The translations under genes and the position numbers were made by a program. Shown here one piece after another: positions 54,448 to 64,000 of a stretch of 64,000 nt of DNA. Source of the DNA: Pseudomonadota bacterium (lineage in GTDB: Bacteria; Pseudomonadota; Gammaproteobacteria; Burkholderiales; Burkholderiaceae_C); the NCBI GenBank assembly GCA_018241225.1, contig JAFEEG010000019.1:124001-188000 (forward strand), read 5' to 3'. Under the pieces are notes generated by a model. The model was not told where the DNA came from. It saw only the letters and a list, made by a program, of their open reading frames with translations, and did not search any database. How positions within the stretch are numbered: the stretch's first letter is position 1; every line of letters begins with the position of its first letter.

Positions 54448-56577
54448 TTAGGGGCGGGGGCTCGCGGCAGGCAAGGTGAATCTGAAGATGGTGCCATGCG
54501 GGCGGTAGGGCTCGTAGGCGAGCACGCCGCCGTGCTGCTCCACCACCGTGCGGCACAGGCTCAGGCCCAGGCCCATGCCGTCGATGCGGGTGGTGAAGAA
54601 TGGGGTGAACAAGCGCTCGGCCACCTCGGGGTCGATGCCCAGGCCCAGGTCGGCCACAGAGAATTCCACCCAGCGCCGTGCCTCGGCGCTCACGATCTTG
54701 CTGCCCGGGGCGCGCGCGGCGCGCAGGTAGAGCACGCGCTGGGTGACCTGCGGTGTATCCATCGACTGCATGCCATTGCGCGCCAGGTTCAGCAGCACCT
54801 GCTCGACCAGCGTGCGGTCGCACTGCACCGGCGGCAGCGCGGGCTCGATGTCCAGGTCGATGCGCACGCCCAGCTTTCGCGCCTGCAGTTGAACCAGCGG
54901 CAGCACGGCCTCGAACAGCTCGTGGGCGGGCGCGCTTTCGCGGGTGCGCTCGCGCCGGCGCACGAAGTCGTGCACGCTGCGGATCACGCGGCCGGCGCGG
55001 CTGGCCTGCTCGGCAATGCGCGCCAGGGCCATCTGCAGGTCGCCGCGTGCCTGAACGTCGCGGGTCGCATCGTGCGGCCCCTCGCCCTGCTCCAGCAGAT
55101 TGAGCGAGCCGTTGGCATAGCTGGAGATCGCGGCCAGCGGCTGGGTGAGCTCATGGCTGAGCAGCGAGGCCATTTCGCCCACGGTGGCCAGACGCGCACT
55201 GGCCTGCAGGCGCTCCTGCGTGGCGCGCGAAAGCTCCTCGGCGCGGCGCTGCTCGCTCATGTCGACGAAGGCGCTCATCCAGCCGGTCTGCACCTTCTGG
55301 GCATTGATCAGCGGCGCCTCGAAGATCATGACCGGGAAGCGGTGCCCGTCCTTGCGCATGAAGATCGACTCGAAGCCCTCGGGCGGTGGCGTGTCGCCAC
55401 CGGCCAGCCGCTCGGCCTGGCGCTGGCGGTACTCGGGCGCCAGCTCGGTGGGCCAGTAAGGTGCGTTGGTGATGTCGCTGCCGGCCAGCTCCTCGGCCGA
55501 GAAGCCCACCATCTTGCAGAACGCCGGATTGACGTAGGTGATGCGCCCTTGCAGGTCGCGCGCGCGCAAGCCGGTGATGACCGAGTCTTCCATGGCCTTG
55601 CGAAAGGCCAGCGAATCGGCCAGCCCGCGCTCGGCCTTGATGCGTCGCTTGGTGTCCCTCGCCAGCAGGACGAGCACGGAAACGAGCGCGATCGAGATGA
55701 AGGTGACCAGCCCGGTGAGCACGTTTGGAAAGAGGTCGGGCTCGGCACGCCAGCCGTCGATGCGCATCATCATGGCCAGGCCGGGCAGGTCGACCGGCTG
55801 CAGCGAGCTGAACACCCGCGTGCCGCTGCGCCGCTGCGCGCCCACGGCCGCCAGGCGGGTGCCGTCGACTTCCACCAGCGCCACTTCCTGCCCGCGCCGC
55901 AGGCTGGGGGTGACCAGCTCGATCAGCGTGTCGCGCAGAGAATAGGCGGCCACCAGGTAGCCGCCCTTGTCGAGCTCCAGGCACATCTCGACCACTTCCA
56001 GGCCGCCGCCTTCGGACAGCGCGACGAAATGGCTAGGTGAATAGGCGGCGCTGCTGAGTTTGCGTGCACTGGCGCAGGACATGGTGACGTCGGACTGCTC
56101 GACCGAATTGCGCGCGGCGCGCTCGAAGGCAGGCGCACGATAGGGCGTGTCCGCCGAGGCCACCACCCGCATGGCGGCGTCGCGCCACTCCAGGCGCACC
56201 CATTCGCGATGCCCGCGCAGCAACTCCCCTGCCCGCTCCTCCCATTGCGCCAGGTTCTGCGGCCCGACATTGAGGGCGCGCAGGCTCTGAGCGTTGCGTT
56301 GCAGGCCCCCGCGCAAGTCGGCCACGGCGTCGAGCGTGTCACGGTCGAGTTGCTCCTGCACCTGCTGCACTTCGTGGCGGCCGGCCAGCCAGACCACGGT
56401 GCCCACCAGCGCCAGGACCAGCGCGGCCAGCAGTACCCAGAGAAACCATCGCTGCCAGGCCGAGCGCAGGCGCGCCAGCGGCCGCGCGACGCTGGCAGGC
56501 ATGGACAGCAGTTCCTCCAGGCCTTCGGGCGTGGGCGCGTCCATCGTCCCGGAAGAAGACTGCTCCTGTGTACTCAC
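54448..56577 (-). CDS. PAS-domain sensor histidine kinase with periplasmic sensor
   Basis: A 709-residue inner-membrane kinase. Membrane helices are at about 44-65 and 284-306, with a periplasmic domain between. A PAS domain follows at about 328-440 (YVNPAFCKMVGFSAEEL). The kinase core has the phospho-accepting H475 in LLSHELTQPLAAI, the N box NLARNGMQSMD and the G boxes DLGLGI and GMGLGLSLC. The start GTG at 56577 is provisional; ATG at 56544 is the alternative. The kinase stop is adjacent to the regulator gene. Confidence 0.92.
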   Translation of the reverse strand: MSTQEQSSSGTMDAPTPEGLEELLSMPASVARPLARLRSAWQRWFLWVLLAALVLALVGTVVWLAGRHEVQQVQEQLDRDTLDAVADLRGGLQRNAQSLRALNVGPQNLAQWEERAGELLRGHREWVRLEWRDAAMRVVASADTPYRAPAFERAARNSVEQSDVTMSCASARKLSSAAYSPSHFVALSEGGGLEVVEMCLELDKGGYLVAAYSLRDTLIELVTPSLRRGQEVALVEVDGTRLAAVGAQRRSGTRVFSSLQPVDLPGLAMMMRIDGWRAEPDLFPNVLTGLVTFISIALVSVLVLLARDTKRRIKAERGLADSLAFRKAMEDSVITGLRARDLQGRITYVNPAFCKMVGFSAEELAGSDITNAPYWPTELAPEYRQRQAERLAGGDTPPPEGFESIFMRKDGHRFPVMIFEAPLINAQKVQTGWMSAFVDMSEQRRAEELSRATQERLQASARLATVGEMASLLSHELTQPLAAISSYANGSLNLLEQGEGPHDATRDVQARGDLQMALARIAEQASRAGRVIRSVHDFVRRRERTRESAPAHELFEAVLPLVQLQARKLGVRIDLDIEPALPPVQCDRTLVEQVLLNLARNGMQSMDTPQVTQRVLYLRAARAPGSKIVSAEARRWVEFSVADLGLGIDPEVAERLFTPFFTTRIDGMGLGLSLCRTVVEQHGGVLAYEPYRPHGTIFRFTLPAASPRP

Positions 56578-56594
56578 GTTTCCCGCTGCGCTTG

Positions 56595-57410
56595 CTACAG
56601 CACCCGGTGCGACAAGGCCGGCAACTGCGTGCGCACGCGCCCGGTCTGCGCCGGGTCGATGTCGCACAGCACCACGCCTTCGCCCATGTCCTGCTGGGCC
56701 AGCACGGTGCCCCAGGGGTCGACGATCATGGAGTGGCCCCAGGTGTTGCGGCCGTTCTCGTGGGTGCCGCCCTGCGCGGGCGCCACCACCCACGACAGGT
56801 TCTCGATGGCGCGGGCGCGCAGCAGCACCTCCCAGTGGGCCGAACCCGTGGTGCGGGTGAAGGCGCTGGGCACCAGCAGCAGTTCGGCGCCGTGGCGCGC
56901 CAGCGCGCGGTAGAGCTCCGGAAAGCGCAGGTCGTAGCACACGCTCAACCCCACGCACCAGGTGTGGCCGTCGCGCGAAGGCAACTCGAACACCACCGGA
57001 TGCACGCCGGGCGTGATGACGCGCCGCTCGTCGTAGCGCTCCACGCCGTTGTCGAAATAGAACAGGTGGATCTTGTCGTAGCGTGCCACGCACTGGCCCT
57101 CGGGCGAGAAGGCCATGGAGCTGTTGAAGACGTGGTCTTCCTCTTCGCTCTCCAGCGGCAGCGTGCCGCCCACGATCCAAAGGCCGAACTCGCGCGCCGC
57201 ATCGGCCAGAAAGCCCTGCACCATGCCGGCCTGGTCGCGCTCGCGCAGCGCCAGTTTGTCGGTGTCGCGCTGGCCCATCACGCAGAAGTACTCGGGCAGA
57301 ACGGCCAGCTCGGCGCCCGCCTCGGCGGCCTGCGCCAGCATGCGATGCGCGCGCGCCAGGTTGGCTTCGCGCTGGGTCGCCGAGACCATCTGGATGGCTG
57401 CGACTTTCAT
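56595..57410 (-). CDS. Carbon-nitrogen hydrolase (nitrilase superfamily)
   Basis: A 271-residue hydrolase with a Glu-Lys-Cys triad: E in AVLPEYFCVM, K in YDKIHLFYF and C in SVCYDLRFPELY. Its closest resemblance is to the Nit/omega-amidase-like group (NitFhit-type repair of deaminated glutathione is one possible role). It overlaps yhdP by 4 bases, a common arrangement in this group, in which tldD often follows; tldD is absent here. Confidence 0.92.
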   Translation of the reverse strand: MKVAAIQMVSATQREANLARAHRMLAQAAEAGAELAVLPEYFCVMGQRDTDKLALRERDQAGMVQGFLADAAREFGLWIVGGTLPLESEEEDHVFNSSMAFSPEGQCVARYDKIHLFYFDNGVERYDERRVITPGVHPVVFELPSRDGHTWCVGLSVCYDLRFPELYRALARHGAELLLVPSAFTRTTGSAHWEVLLRARAIENLSWVVAPAQGGTHENGRNTWGHSMIVDPWGTVLAQQDMGEGVVLCDIDPAQTGRVRTQLPALSHRVL

Positions 57411-60400
57411 GGCTTGTTCTCCGTTTGCGCCTGGCGCGGCGGCGCCTGCTGCTGTTGCTGTTGTTGCTGCTGCTGGTCCAGCGCGGGCCGGCGCGCCACC
57501 TTGGTGATCTGCGGGTCGGCCCAGCTGCCTTCGATCTGGAACTCCTGCGTGGTGGCCGCCGACAGCGGCTTGCTCAACGCATATTGGGCCAGAAAGGTGG
57601 CCAGCCCGATGGCGGGGTTGATGGCCGTCGCCACCAGGGCCGCGGTGCCGGCATTGATCTCGGGCACCACCACCACGCGCAAGTTGGTGGTTTCGCGCGC
57701 CAGGTCGGCCGAGCCGTCCATCAGCACCGCGGCGTTCACGCCCTTCATCTGCAGGTTGTTGGTGCTGGCCACGCCCTTGGCAATGGCGGCATCGCCGCGA
57801 ACGAAGTCGAAGGCAAAGCCCTGGCTGAACACGTCGCGGAAGTCCAGCGTGAGCCGGCGCGGCAGCGCTTGCAGGCTCAGCACGCCCAGCAGCTTGGCAA
57901 TGCCAGGCTCGGCCTTGAGGAACTGGCCCTGCGTCACGTCGATGTGGAGCTTGCCGTCCATGCTCGGGTAGTCCACCGAAAAGGGCGAGCCGCGCCAGGC
58001 GATATCGCCCTCGAGCACGCCACGGCCGCGCCGCAGCACGTCCTGCATGCCGAAGCGGTTGAGCAGCGCGCCGGCATCCTCGATGTCGAGCTTGAAGCTC
58101 ATGCTCGTGCGGCGCACCTCGGCGCCGCGCGCGGCAGCCCAGCTGCCCTGCGCGGCAAAGGTGGCATCGGGCGTGCTGAGCTTGAGGCGGCTCAGCCGCC
58201 ACTCGCGCGTGCTGCCGCTGCCGCGGTTCACGGCCTCGACCTCGGCGCGGCCCAGCTTGCGCCCGTACAGCTCGAAATCGTCGACCACCACGTCCAGCGC
58301 GGGCAAGGAGCTGGACTGCTCGTCGAGCAGGGACTCGACTTCGCTGGCCTCGCTGCGCGCGATCTTCAGGCGCGCCAGCCGGGCCATGACGCGCCCGGCC
58401 TGCGCCTGGCCGTATTCCACGTAGCCGCTGAGTTCGTCGGAATCCACGTTCATGCGCCACAACTGGCCTTCGCGGCTGCCGCCGAGCACCACGTTGCTCA
58501 TGTGCCGGCCGCCAAATCGAAGTTCCTGTGCGCGCACCGCGATCACGCTGGGCAGGTAGGGCGAGGGCTCGGCATCGGCGCTCTCGGGAGCCGATGCCGA
58601 CGGCTCGTTCGTCGTCTCGCGCAGCAGTGCACGCCAGGCACTGATGTCGAAGCGCGCCAGGTTGAGGTTGGCCAGCACGGCGCGCTCGGGCGAGACCAGA
58701 CCCTGGCCCGGTTCCTGCCCCATGGCGATGCTGCCATTGACGATCTTCGGGACATCGCCCGACAGGTCGCGCAGCCAAGTGGCCGAGGCGATGCGGCCCA
58801 GGCCGACGCTGATCCGGTCCTGCAGGCGCGCCGGCGCCGACCCCTTGGCAGCATCGCGCACCACCACCTTCTTCTCAACCGAGAAGGCCAGGCTGTCTTC
58901 CGGCGCCTTGGCCAGCGGCGCGGGCAACTGCATGCCCAGGCCCTGAAGGTTGCTGCTGAGGGCAATCTCGGAGACGCCGTCACGCGCGCCGTAGTCCAGC
59001 TGGTAGGCGGTGCTGCCGCTCATCTTGCGGCCCAGCCTGGACAGCCAGCCGAATTCGCGCTGGCTGCGAAAGCCCTCGGCCGTGACCACGCCCTGGGCAC
59101 GAAAGCTCATGTCGTTGCCCACGCCCGCGTAGCGGCCCTTGCCTTCGAGCCGCACGTCGCCACCGAGCAGTTGCCCGCGCACATTTGCCAGGGAAAAGCC
59201 GCTGTCGGTGAAGTTGAGCACGCCCCGGGCCTGGGTAAAGGGCGGCACGCCGGGGGCCAGTTGCAGCTCGTTGTCCTGCAGAGCCACGCTGGCTTGCACC
59301 TTGGCCTTGTCCATGGCCGACAGCGGAAGCTCCAGCTGCAGCTTGTAGTCGGCCCGGCCGCCCGCGCGCACCTGTGCCGCCATCTCGCGCGCCGGCCCAG
59401 CCAGCGGCGCCGCCACCTTCAGCAGATCGCCCAGCGGGCCGCCGGCCTGCAAGTTGAGCTTGAGCAGCGTCTCGTGGTGCATGAAGTCGGCGATCTCGGC
59501 CTCGCCGCGCGTCACCTCGACGGTGGTCGCACCCGCGACCTTGCCCTTGGCATTGCGGACCTTCATGCCGGCGCGCTCGAACACCAGTTCGCCGCTGGCC
59601 GCGGTAAGCGCAGGCCACACCGGCTCGGCGCCAGCACCGTTGGCGGGGTGGCTCGTGTGCGGCGGCACGTAGGCGTAGTTCACACCGGCCACCTTGGCCA
59701 CGATGCGGAAGTCGCCCTGCTTCGGGTTGGGAAACGGCATGTCCCACAGATCGCCCTTCACGCGGAAGTCCACGCTGCTGGCGGTGCCCGCGGCGACGGC
59801 ATCGCGAACGTAGTCGCGCGTTTCCTTCGGGATATGCAGTGGCAGGTAGCGGAACACCCTGGTTCCGTCGGCGCGCGTGAGTTTGCCTTCCAGGTCGAGC
59901 ACGCCGGGGAAGCGGTCGTGACTGGCGGACGTGGCCGGATCGCTGGTGTTCCAGGTCATGCGCGCCTCGCCCTGCGCGTCCGCATTGGCAAAGCGCAGGG
60001 TGGGCAGTTGCACCTGCACGCGCTGGCCGTCTACCTTCCATTGGGCGCGCGCGGACAACTCGTCGACCTGCACCAGCGGGTCCTCGAATGCCCCGGGAAA
60101 GCTCAGCGTGCCGCGCGCCATGCCGATGGTGGCCGAGCCGCCGCCCTGGTTGGCATCGAAATCGATGGTGGCACCGGTCAACCCCGGCCGCCCCGGGTGG
60201 TCGGGCTGCTCGGCCGGCTCTGATGCGACCGAGAGGCCGCTGATGCGGCCGCGCGCCTGGTAGCGGCGCGGCGACTCCAACGAGCCCTCCCATTCGGCGT
60301 CGACCCGCTCCACCAGGCCCTGCGGCGCGCGTTTGGCGAGCCCTTCGTGCAACTTCTCGCCCAGGGGCAGGCGATTGGCGATCTGGGCGAGCATGGCCAG

Positions 60401-61519
60401 GTCGAGCCGATCGGCCTTGATGGCGCCGCGCTCGGAGCCGCGCCCGGTGGGCGGCGTATGCGACAGCCACAGGTTGCCGCCGGGCCAGCGTACGCCGTCG
60501 TGGGTCTCGAACTCCAGGTTGGTTGTGGTGACTTCGACAGCGCGGGAGTCGAAATCCTGCCGCACCGCCAGGCGCCCGCGCACAGAGCGCAACATCAGTG
60601 GCTGCAGCTTTTCCTGCAAGGTGACGTCGACGCTGTTCAGGCCCATGTCGAGCGCCACGCCGACGATCTGCCCCTGGCGCACGTCGCCCCAGGCGCGCAG
60701 CGCGCCGCTTCCCTCGCGCACGCGGGCATCGAGCGACACATAGCGGCCGATACGGCTGATGTCGATGCGCGGCAGGTCGGCGTAGACCTGGCCATCCCAT
60801 TCGTGCCAGTTGCCGCTGCGCGTGGACAGCAGTGGCTGGCGGAAATCGCCGCGCAGCGTCAGGCGCTCGCCCCAGCCTTCGGGCGGCGTCGCATCCAGGC
60901 CGAGCGCATGCCGGCGCGCACTGTTGCGAGCGAAGAAGTTGACGTCGGTGAGCAGGAGCGGCGGCGCGCCGCGGCGCTCGTCGGTCCAGCGTACCGTGCC
61001 GCCTTCCACCGCGATCTCGCGCTGCGAAAAGACCCAGTCGGCCGAGCGGGGTTCGCCGGCGGTCTCGGTACCCATCGACAGGCCCGCCACGTGCAGCTTG
61101 CCCAGTGCGTCCAGCCGCACGTCGAGCTCGGGCCGCTCGATGTACAGCCGCTCGAAGCTCAGGCGCCAGATCGAGCGCGGCGACACCACGGCCACCACGC
61201 GCGCCAGCTTGAGCGCCTCGCGGCCCTGGGCGTCGTGCAGCGCCACGCCGCGCAGCTCGAAGGTGGGAAAGAAAAGCCCACTAAAACCCTCGGCCTGCGC
61301 GCTGACCGAAGCTATGCGAACCTCTACCCCGATGGACCGTGAGGCCTGGGCTTCCAGCACCCCACGGTATTCGCCGATTCGCGGCACAATCCAGCCGTGT
61401 AGGACCAGGACCACAAGTGCCAACAAGAGCCATGCTGCAACCAGCAGACCCAGCGCCCAGCGCGCTGTCACAGCGGTGATCTTGAGCAGATGCGAAGGGG
61501 GAGACGCTGTGACATTCAT
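57407..61519 (-). CDS. yhdP: YhdP-family AsmA-like envelope protein
   Basis: A 1370-residue inner-membrane-anchored protein, the AsmA-like family implicated in phospholipid transport to the outer membrane. An N-terminal helix (about residues 20-41, LGLLVAAWLLLALVVLV) precedes a long periplasmic beta-rich region. The C-terminal end carries a ten-residue Gln run (near 57450-57480) before the stop. The ATG at 61519 is chosen; it is divergent from glnE. The stop overlaps the nitrilase-type gene. Confidence 0.9.
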   Translation of the reverse strand: MNVTASPPSHLLKITAVTARWALGLLVAAWLLLALVVLVLHGWIVPRIGEYRGVLEAQASRSIGVEVRIASVSAQAEGFSGLFFPTFELRGVALHDAQGREALKLARVVAVVSPRSIWRLSFERLYIERPELDVRLDALGKLHVAGLSMGTETAGEPRSADWVFSQREIAVEGGTVRWTDERRGAPPLLLTDVNFFARNSARRHALGLDATPPEGWGERLTLRGDFRQPLLSTRSGNWHEWDGQVYADLPRIDISRIGRYVSLDARVREGSGALRAWGDVRQGQIVGVALDMGLNSVDVTLQEKLQPLMLRSVRGRLAVRQDFDSRAVEVTTTNLEFETHDGVRWPGGNLWLSHTPPTGRGSERGAIKADRLDLAMLAQIANRLPLGEKLHEGLAKRAPQGLVERVDAEWEGSLESPRRYQARGRISGLSVASEPAEQPDHPGRPGLTGATIDFDANQGGGSATIGMARGTLSFPGAFEDPLVQVDELSARAQWKVDGQRVQVQLPTLRFANADAQGEARMTWNTSDPATSASHDRFPGVLDLEGKLTRADGTRVFRYLPLHIPKETRDYVRDAVAAGTASSVDFRVKGDLWDMPFPNPKQGDFRIVAKVAGVNYAYVPPHTSHPANGAGAEPVWPALTAASGELVFERAGMKVRNAKGKVAGATTVEVTRGEAEIADFMHHETLLKLNLQAGGPLGDLLKVAAPLAGPAREMAAQVRAGGRADYKLQLELPLSAMDKAKVQASVALQDNELQLAPGVPPFTQARGVLNFTDSGFSLANVRGQLLGGDVRLEGKGRYAGVGNDMSFRAQGVVTAEGFRSQREFGWLSRLGRKMSGSTAYQLDYGARDGVSEIALSSNLQGLGMQLPAPLAKAPEDSLAFSVEKKVVVRDAAKGSAPARLQDRISVGLGRIASATWLRDLSGDVPKIVNGSIAMGQEPGQGLVSPERAVLANLNLARFDISAWRALLRETTNEPSASAPESADAEPSPYLPSVIAVRAQELRFGGRHMSNVVLGGSREGQLWRMNVDSDELSGYVEYGQAQAGRVMARLARLKIARSEASEVESLLDEQSSSLPALDVVVDDFELYGRKLGRAEVEAVNRGSGSTREWRLSRLKLSTPDATFAAQGSWAAARGAEVRRTSMSFKLDIEDAGALLNRFGMQDVLRRGRGVLEGDIAWRGSPFSVDYPSMDGKLHIDVTQGQFLKAEPGIAKLLGVLSLQALPRRLTLDFRDVFSQGFAFDFVRGDAAIAKGVASTNNLQMKGVNAAVLMDGSADLARETTNLRVVVVPEINAGTAALVATAINPAIGLATFLAQYALSKPLSAATTQEFQIEGSWADPQITKVARRPALDQQQQQQQQQQAPPRQAQTENKP

Positions 61520-61544
61520 TGAGGACCGCGCTGTGCTTGGAATT

Positions 61545-64000
61545 ATGACTGGCAGTGCTACCACCGGTTCCGCCACGTCGGCGGATTCATCGGCCCGCAA
61601 GACGCCACCGGCCCTGTCGTCCTATTCCCGCTTCGTGCAGCGGCTTCGCCGGCGCTATGCCGACGAGCTGGCCCTGCTGCCCGCCGGCGCCCCCGAGCGC
61701 CCCCAGATCGAGCAAGCCTATGCCGCCCTGCTGGGGCGTGGCCATGCGGTGGGCGACGCGCTGCGCATCACGCGGCAGCTGGTCATGGAGCGCCTGGTGG
61801 TACTCGACTGCGACCAGCAGGCGCCGCTGGCAGTGGTCACCACCGCGGTCACGCAACTGGCCGAGTTCGCCCTCGACACCGCCTGCAGTCACGCCGAGCA
61901 GGAGCTCGAGCTGGTGCACGGCGCCCCCATCGGGGCTGACGGCCAGCGCTCGCGCCTGTGGGTCATCGGCATGGGCAAGCTGGGCGCGCGCGAGCTCAAC
62001 GTGTCCAGCGACATCGACCTGATCTACGTGTTCGACCAGGCCGGCGAAACGGCCGGCAACGAGCACCGCATGAACCGCGTCTCCAACCAGGAGTACTTTG
62101 CCGCGGTGGTCAAGCGCATCTATGCGCTGGTGGGCGACGTGACCGAGCACGGCTTCGTGTTCCGCGTCGACCTGGCACTGCGGCCCAACGGCAACTCGGG
62201 CCCGCCGGTGGTGTCGCTCGATGCACTGGAAGAGTATTTGCAGGTGCAGGGGCGCGAGTGGGAGCGCTTTGCCTGGCTCAAGAGCCGCATCGTGGCCCCG
62301 CGCGATGCCGTGAAAGACCCTTCCGCCCAGGGCTTGCGGCAGGTGGTGCTGCCCTTCGTGTTCCGCCGCTACCTCGATTACAGCGTGTTCGATTCGCTGC
62401 GTACGCTGCACCAGCAGATCCGCGACCAGGCGGCGCGCCGCAGTGCCGGGCGGCCCGAGCGCGCCAACGACGTGAAGCTCTCGCGGGGCGGCATCCGCGA
62501 GATCGAGTTCACCGTGCAGCTGCTGCAGGTGGTGCGCGGCGGCCAGTTCCCCGAGCTGCGCACCCGCCCCACGCTCGACGCCCTGCAGCGCCTGGCTGCT
62601 GCCGGCCTCATGCCGCAAGCCACGGCCGACGCGCTGGCCGCGGCCTACGTCTTCCTGCGCAGGGTCGAGCACCGCATCCAGTACCTGGACGACCAGCAGA
62701 CACATGTGCTGCCGGTGAGCGATGAAGACCAGCACTGGATCTCCGCCGCGCTGGGCTACATGGACTGCTGCGACTTCCTCAGCCAGCTGGACACGCACCG
62801 CGAGTTCGTTGCGCAGGAGTTCGACAAGCTGCTGGGCGGCAACGAGAAGACGAACGGCAAGTGCAACGGCAAGCGCTGCAGCACCAACGGCAAGCAGGTC
62901 GCGCCTACGCCGCAAGACCTGTCCGAGTTGGTGGACGAGCTGCCACCCGCCTTTGGCGAACGCGTACGCCAATGGTGCGACAGCCCGCGGGTGCTGGCCA
63001 TGCGCGACGAAGCCCAGGCACGCCTGCGCCAGCTGGTGCGCCGCACTGGCCAGTGGCTGGGCTCCGAACCCGATGGCGATGCCGCGGGGCAGACGCCCAA
63101 CCATGTGGATGCCGCGCTGCGCTGGGCCGACTGGATCGAGCCGCTGTTCCGCCGCGAGAGCTACCTGGCGCTGCTGGTCGAGCGGCCTGCGGTGCAAGAG
63201 CGCCTGCTGCGCATACTGGGTGCGGCCAAGTGGCCGGCGCGCTATCTCATGAAGCACCCGGGCGTGATCGACGAGCTGGCGAGCAACCAGATGCTGACCA
63301 GCCGCTTCAGCGCCGCCGAGTTCGAAGTCGAACTGGAGCAGCGCCGCTCGGCCCTGCACAGCACCGGCGAGGCCGACGAGGAAGAGCAGCTCAACATCCT
63401 GCGCCGCGCGCACCATGCCGAGATGTTCCGCACGCTGGCGCGCGACGTCGAGGGCCGCATCACCGTGGAAGAAGTGGCCGACGACCTGAGCGCGCTGGCC
63501 GATGCCACCCTGCGCACCACGGCGCGCTGGTGCTGGGAGCACGTGCGCAACCGCCATCGCGAGTCGCCGCAGTTCGCCATCATTGGCTACGGCAAGCTGG
63601 GCGGCAAGGAGCTGGGCTACGGCAGCGACCTGGACATCGTGTTCGTCTACGACGACGAAGACGATCGCGCCGCCGAGGTCTATGCGGCCTATGTGCGCAA
63701 GTTGATCAATTGGCTCACGGTCAAGCTGCGCGAGGGCGACCTGTTCGAGATCGACACCGCGCTACGTCCCAACGGCAACTCGGGCCTGCTCACCACCAGC
63801 TTCGAGGCCTACGAAAAGTACCAGCTGGGCCGAGGCAGCAACACCGCCTGGACCTGGGAGCACCAGGCCATGACGCGTGCGCGCTTCGTTCTCGGTGCGC
63901 CCGAATTGGGCGAACGCTTCGACAAGGTGCGCGAGGCCGTCATTACCGCGCCGCGCGACGTCGCGTCGCTCAAGGCCGAGATCGTGGCTATGCGCGAGAA
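61545..64000 (+). CDS. glnE: Glutamine synthetase adenylyltransferase/deadenylylase, 5' part
   Basis: The gene runs off the right edge; 818 codons are present without a stop. GlnE adenylylates and deadenylylates glutamine synthetase in response to PII. The first nucleotidyltransferase domain has MGKLGARELNVSSDIDLIYV, and the second has IGYGKLGGKELGYGSDLDIVFV, the two expected active sites. Between them is a short polar insertion (62841-62900) with repeated NGK triplets. The start ATG at 61545 is 25 bases from the divergent yhdP start. Confidence 0.95.
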   Translation, partial: MTGSATTGSATSADSSARKTPPALSSYSRFVQRLRRRYADELALLPAGAPERPQIEQAYAALLGRGHAVGDALRITRQLVMERLVVLDCDQQAPLAVVTTAVTQLAEFALDTACSHAEQELELVHGAPIGADGQRSRLWVIGMGKLGARELNVSSDIDLIYVFDQAGETAGNEHRMNRVSNQEYFAAVVKRIYALVGDVTEHGFVFRVDLALRPNGNSGPPVVSLDALEEYLQVQGREWERFAWLKSRIVAPRDAVKDPSAQGLRQVVLPFVFRRYLDYSVFDSLRTLHQQIRDQAARRSAGRPERANDVKLSRGGIREIEFTVQLLQVVRGGQFPELRTRPTLDALQRLAAAGLMPQATADALAAAYVFLRRVEHRIQYLDDQQTHVLPVSDEDQHWISAALGYMDCCDFLSQLDTHREFVAQEFDKLLGGNEKTNGKCNGKRCSTNGKQVAPTPQDLSELVDELPPAFGERVRQWCDSPRVLAMRDEAQARLRQLVRRTGQWLGSEPDGDAAGQTPNHVDAALRWADWIEPLFRRESYLALLVERPAVQERLLRILGAAKWPARYLMKHPGVIDELASNQMLTSRFSAAEFEVELEQRRSALHSTGEADEEEQLNILRRAHHAEMFRTLARDVEGRITVEEVADDLSALADATLRTTARWCWEHVRNRHRESPQFAIIGYGKLGGKELGYGSDLDIVFVYDDEDDRAAEVYAAYVRKLINWLTVKLREGDLFEIDTALRPNGNSGLLTTSFEAYEKYQLGRGSNTAWTWEHQAMTRARFVLGAPELGERFDKVREAVITAPRDVASLKAEIVAMRE

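Noticed and set aside
57425..60223. Open frame antisense to yhdP
   Set aside because: Composition is typical of shadow frames, and the yhdP frame has the conserved features.
1..64000. CRISPR array, insertion sequence, tRNA or rRNA
   Set aside because: No regularly spaced repeats, transposase motifs, or tRNA/rRNA signatures were seen in reading the window; a tRNA scan and repeat finder would be decisive.

Overview
The window is about 64 kb of high-GC DNA, densely coding on both strands. It has no rRNA or tRNA gene, insertion sequence, phage gene or CRISPR array that I can see. Gene content points to a betaproteobacterium, most likely Burkholderiales/Comamonadaceae. Pointers are a Bug-type solute receptor, a secF-secD-yajC block, yhdP followed by a nitrilase-type hydrolase, an def/fmt/dprA/smg neighbourhood, and several catabolic islands with Lrp or TetR regulators. 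This is inference from family knowledge, not from a search. No gap between genes exceeds about 220 bases.

Layout. 1-502: 5' part of pgk (minus). 611-661: cluster of inverted ATGAATC half-sites. 690-6216: catabolic operon of VOC protein, alpha/beta hydrolase, FAD monooxygenase, DUF2783 protein, variant metallo-beta-lactamase-fold protein and Bug receptor. 6232-7345: azlD/azlC amino acid exporter. 7355-9365: fmt, a lipoprotein gene and def. 9532-12501: LysM protein, dprA, smg. 12579-14957: DUF1631 protein. 15073-18302: secF, secD, yajC. 18522-22806: 2-oxoacid (indolepyruvate) ferredoxin oxidoreductase facing an Lrp regulator. 22880-26174: amino acid ABC receptor and permease (no ATPase), then an MFS exporter with a cytosolic tail domain.

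26341-33004 is a plus-strand operon of creatininase-family hydrolase, ABC transporter, FAD oxidase, Rieske-type reductase and TetR regulator. 33015-38253 (minus) encodes a heme-copper cytochrome c oxidase with two subunit III paralogues. 38364-45470 (minus) carries a tetronate (threonate) pathway, ltnD-otnK-otnC-otnI, translationally coupled to a cytosine-deaminase-like amidohydrolase and a RidA protein, followed by a geranylgeranyl-reductase-like flavoprotein. 45627-46082 is a hot-dog thioesterase. 46126-49331 is a solitary PDH E1 gene divergent from an Lrp regulator. 49519-53725 holds a PhoX/DUF839 protein, mltA, a 51-residue membrane peptide and an OmpA-like lipoprotein. 53788-56577 is a sensor kinase/response regulator pair. 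56595-61519 is a nitrilase-type hydrolase and yhdP. glnE begins at 61545 and runs off the right edge.

The housekeeping genes are ordinary. The parts most likely to hide undescribed biochemistry are the 690-6216 operon (with its metal-site-depleted MBL protein), the 26341-33004 operon (a reductase without its oxygenase), and the tetronate operon extended by an amidohydrolase and RidA. Two Lrp genes each have a dyad just upstream of the start codon, suggesting autoregulation.
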